45,130 nt of DNA, taken from contig WQSP01000002.1 in assembly GCA_009787795.1 (NCBI GenBank), forward strand, positions 1 through 45,130. Direction: 5' to 3'. The position numbers and the translations under genes are program-made. Positions within the stretch are counted from its first letter, which is position 1, and each line of letters begins with the position of its first letter. Of the stretch, positions 44,579 through 45,130 are shown piece by piece. Source of the DNA: Treponema sp. (lineage in GTDB: Bacteria; Spirochaetota; Spirochaetia; Treponematales; Breznakiellaceae). A model generated the notes under the pieces. That model was not told where the DNA came from. It did no database searches and worked only from the letters and a program-made list of their open reading frames with translations.

Positions 44579-44613
44579 GTTATGGTAGCAACTTTATTAA
44601 TTGCTACCATAAC
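44579..44613. terminator. Perfect 13-bp hairpin (GTTATGGTAGCAA-N9-TTGCTACCATAAC) downstream of the partial minus-strand gene
   Basis: Exact inverted repeat; lacks a canonical T-tract, so the terminator assignment is tentative. Confidence 0.5.
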
Positions 44614-44623
44614 CCATAACTAA

Positions 44624-45130
44624 CTACGGTGTAAATGTGACAGCAGGCGTATCCCTTACATTTATCTGGTTTGTCCAATTTGTGATACCGCCTGGAGAGT
44701 GGTTATCGCCGCCTGTTAGACGCAACCAGCGGTGCCTGCCGGGATATAAGGTGTAAATGTCCTTACTTGCTGTCCAGCCGCCGCGCTGATATCTCCATAC
44801 ACGGGGACCATATTGCATGGCATCATTAACATTTGCGGTAGAAGGCGTTCCTGTGTTTGTAGCATTAAAATTAGAGCCAAGTACGACATCATGCCATGTT
44901 CTTACGTTTATTTCCCATGTAATCCATCTCCAAATAGAAGCATCAGCGGCAGCCTCTCCTCCATGAGGAGAGTCTCCGCTAATTCTCTGCATTGCTCTTA
45001 TGCCGGCTCTAGTTCCGTTGGCGCGAAGTGTTTCATAATTGTCAGTCCATGTAAGAGGGAACCCGGGAACAGAAGAAGAGCTTAAAGCGTCCCCTCCCCT
45101 AATCCATAATGTTTCGCCGACTTCGGGTCT
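44624..45130 (-). CDS. C-terminal part of a larger surface-type protein; runs off the right edge
   Basis: Open in frame through to base 45130 (RPEVGETLWIRGGDALSSSSVPGFPLTWTDNYETLRANGTRAGIRAMQRISG...TPAVTFTP*). Confidence 0.75.
   Translation of the reverse strand, partial: RPEVGETLWIRGGDALSSSSVPGFPLTWTDNYETLRANGTRAGIRAMQRISGDSPHGGEAAADASIWRWITWEINVRTWHDVVLGSNFNATNTGTPSTANVNDAMQYGPRVWRYQRGGWTASKDIYTLYPGRHRWLRLTGGDNHSPGGITNWTNQINVRDTPAVTFTP

Noticed and set aside
39795-44619. Numerous plus-strand ORFs (e.g. 41944-42456, 170 aa; 44095-44619, 174 aa)
   Set aside because: Antisense to the 2.2-kaa lipoprotein; no start signals or recognisable domains.

Overview
This 45.1-kb window looks like a spirochaete (Treponema-like) chromosome, inferred from protein character only; no database search was run. 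Left third: a partial clpC, housekeeping genes (rsmD, rlmN), a double cyclic-nucleotide-binding protein, TPR proteins, an Rpn/PD-(D/E)XK transposase-like gene, an omptin-type outer-membrane protease and several lipoproteins or beta-barrels. Middle: a 1.6-kaa outer-membrane-type protein, a small phospholipid gene set (HAD phosphatase, plsC, DAG-kinase family) and a glucuronoxylan-degradation cluster of about 13.5 kb (GH67, uxuA, GH2, GH10, GH30, GH10, LuxR-type regulator, GH43, SASA esterase). Right: nadE, tRNA-Glu(TTC), a 2.2-kaa lipoprotein and a partial surface protein. Main points for follow-up: (1) a recurring promoter/start arrangement predicting leaderless mRNAs for about six genes; (2) a dispersed 'TTCACGGATT/AATCCGTGGAC' repeat family that forms composite intergenic elements and is read in-frame inside the GH2 gene and the 5' end of a DUF192 lipoprotein gene; (3) a response regulator in the xylan locus whose phospho-acceptor Asp is Glu; (4) a 19-bp duplication of the tRNA-Glu 3' end. 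No CRISPR array or obvious defence island was seen.
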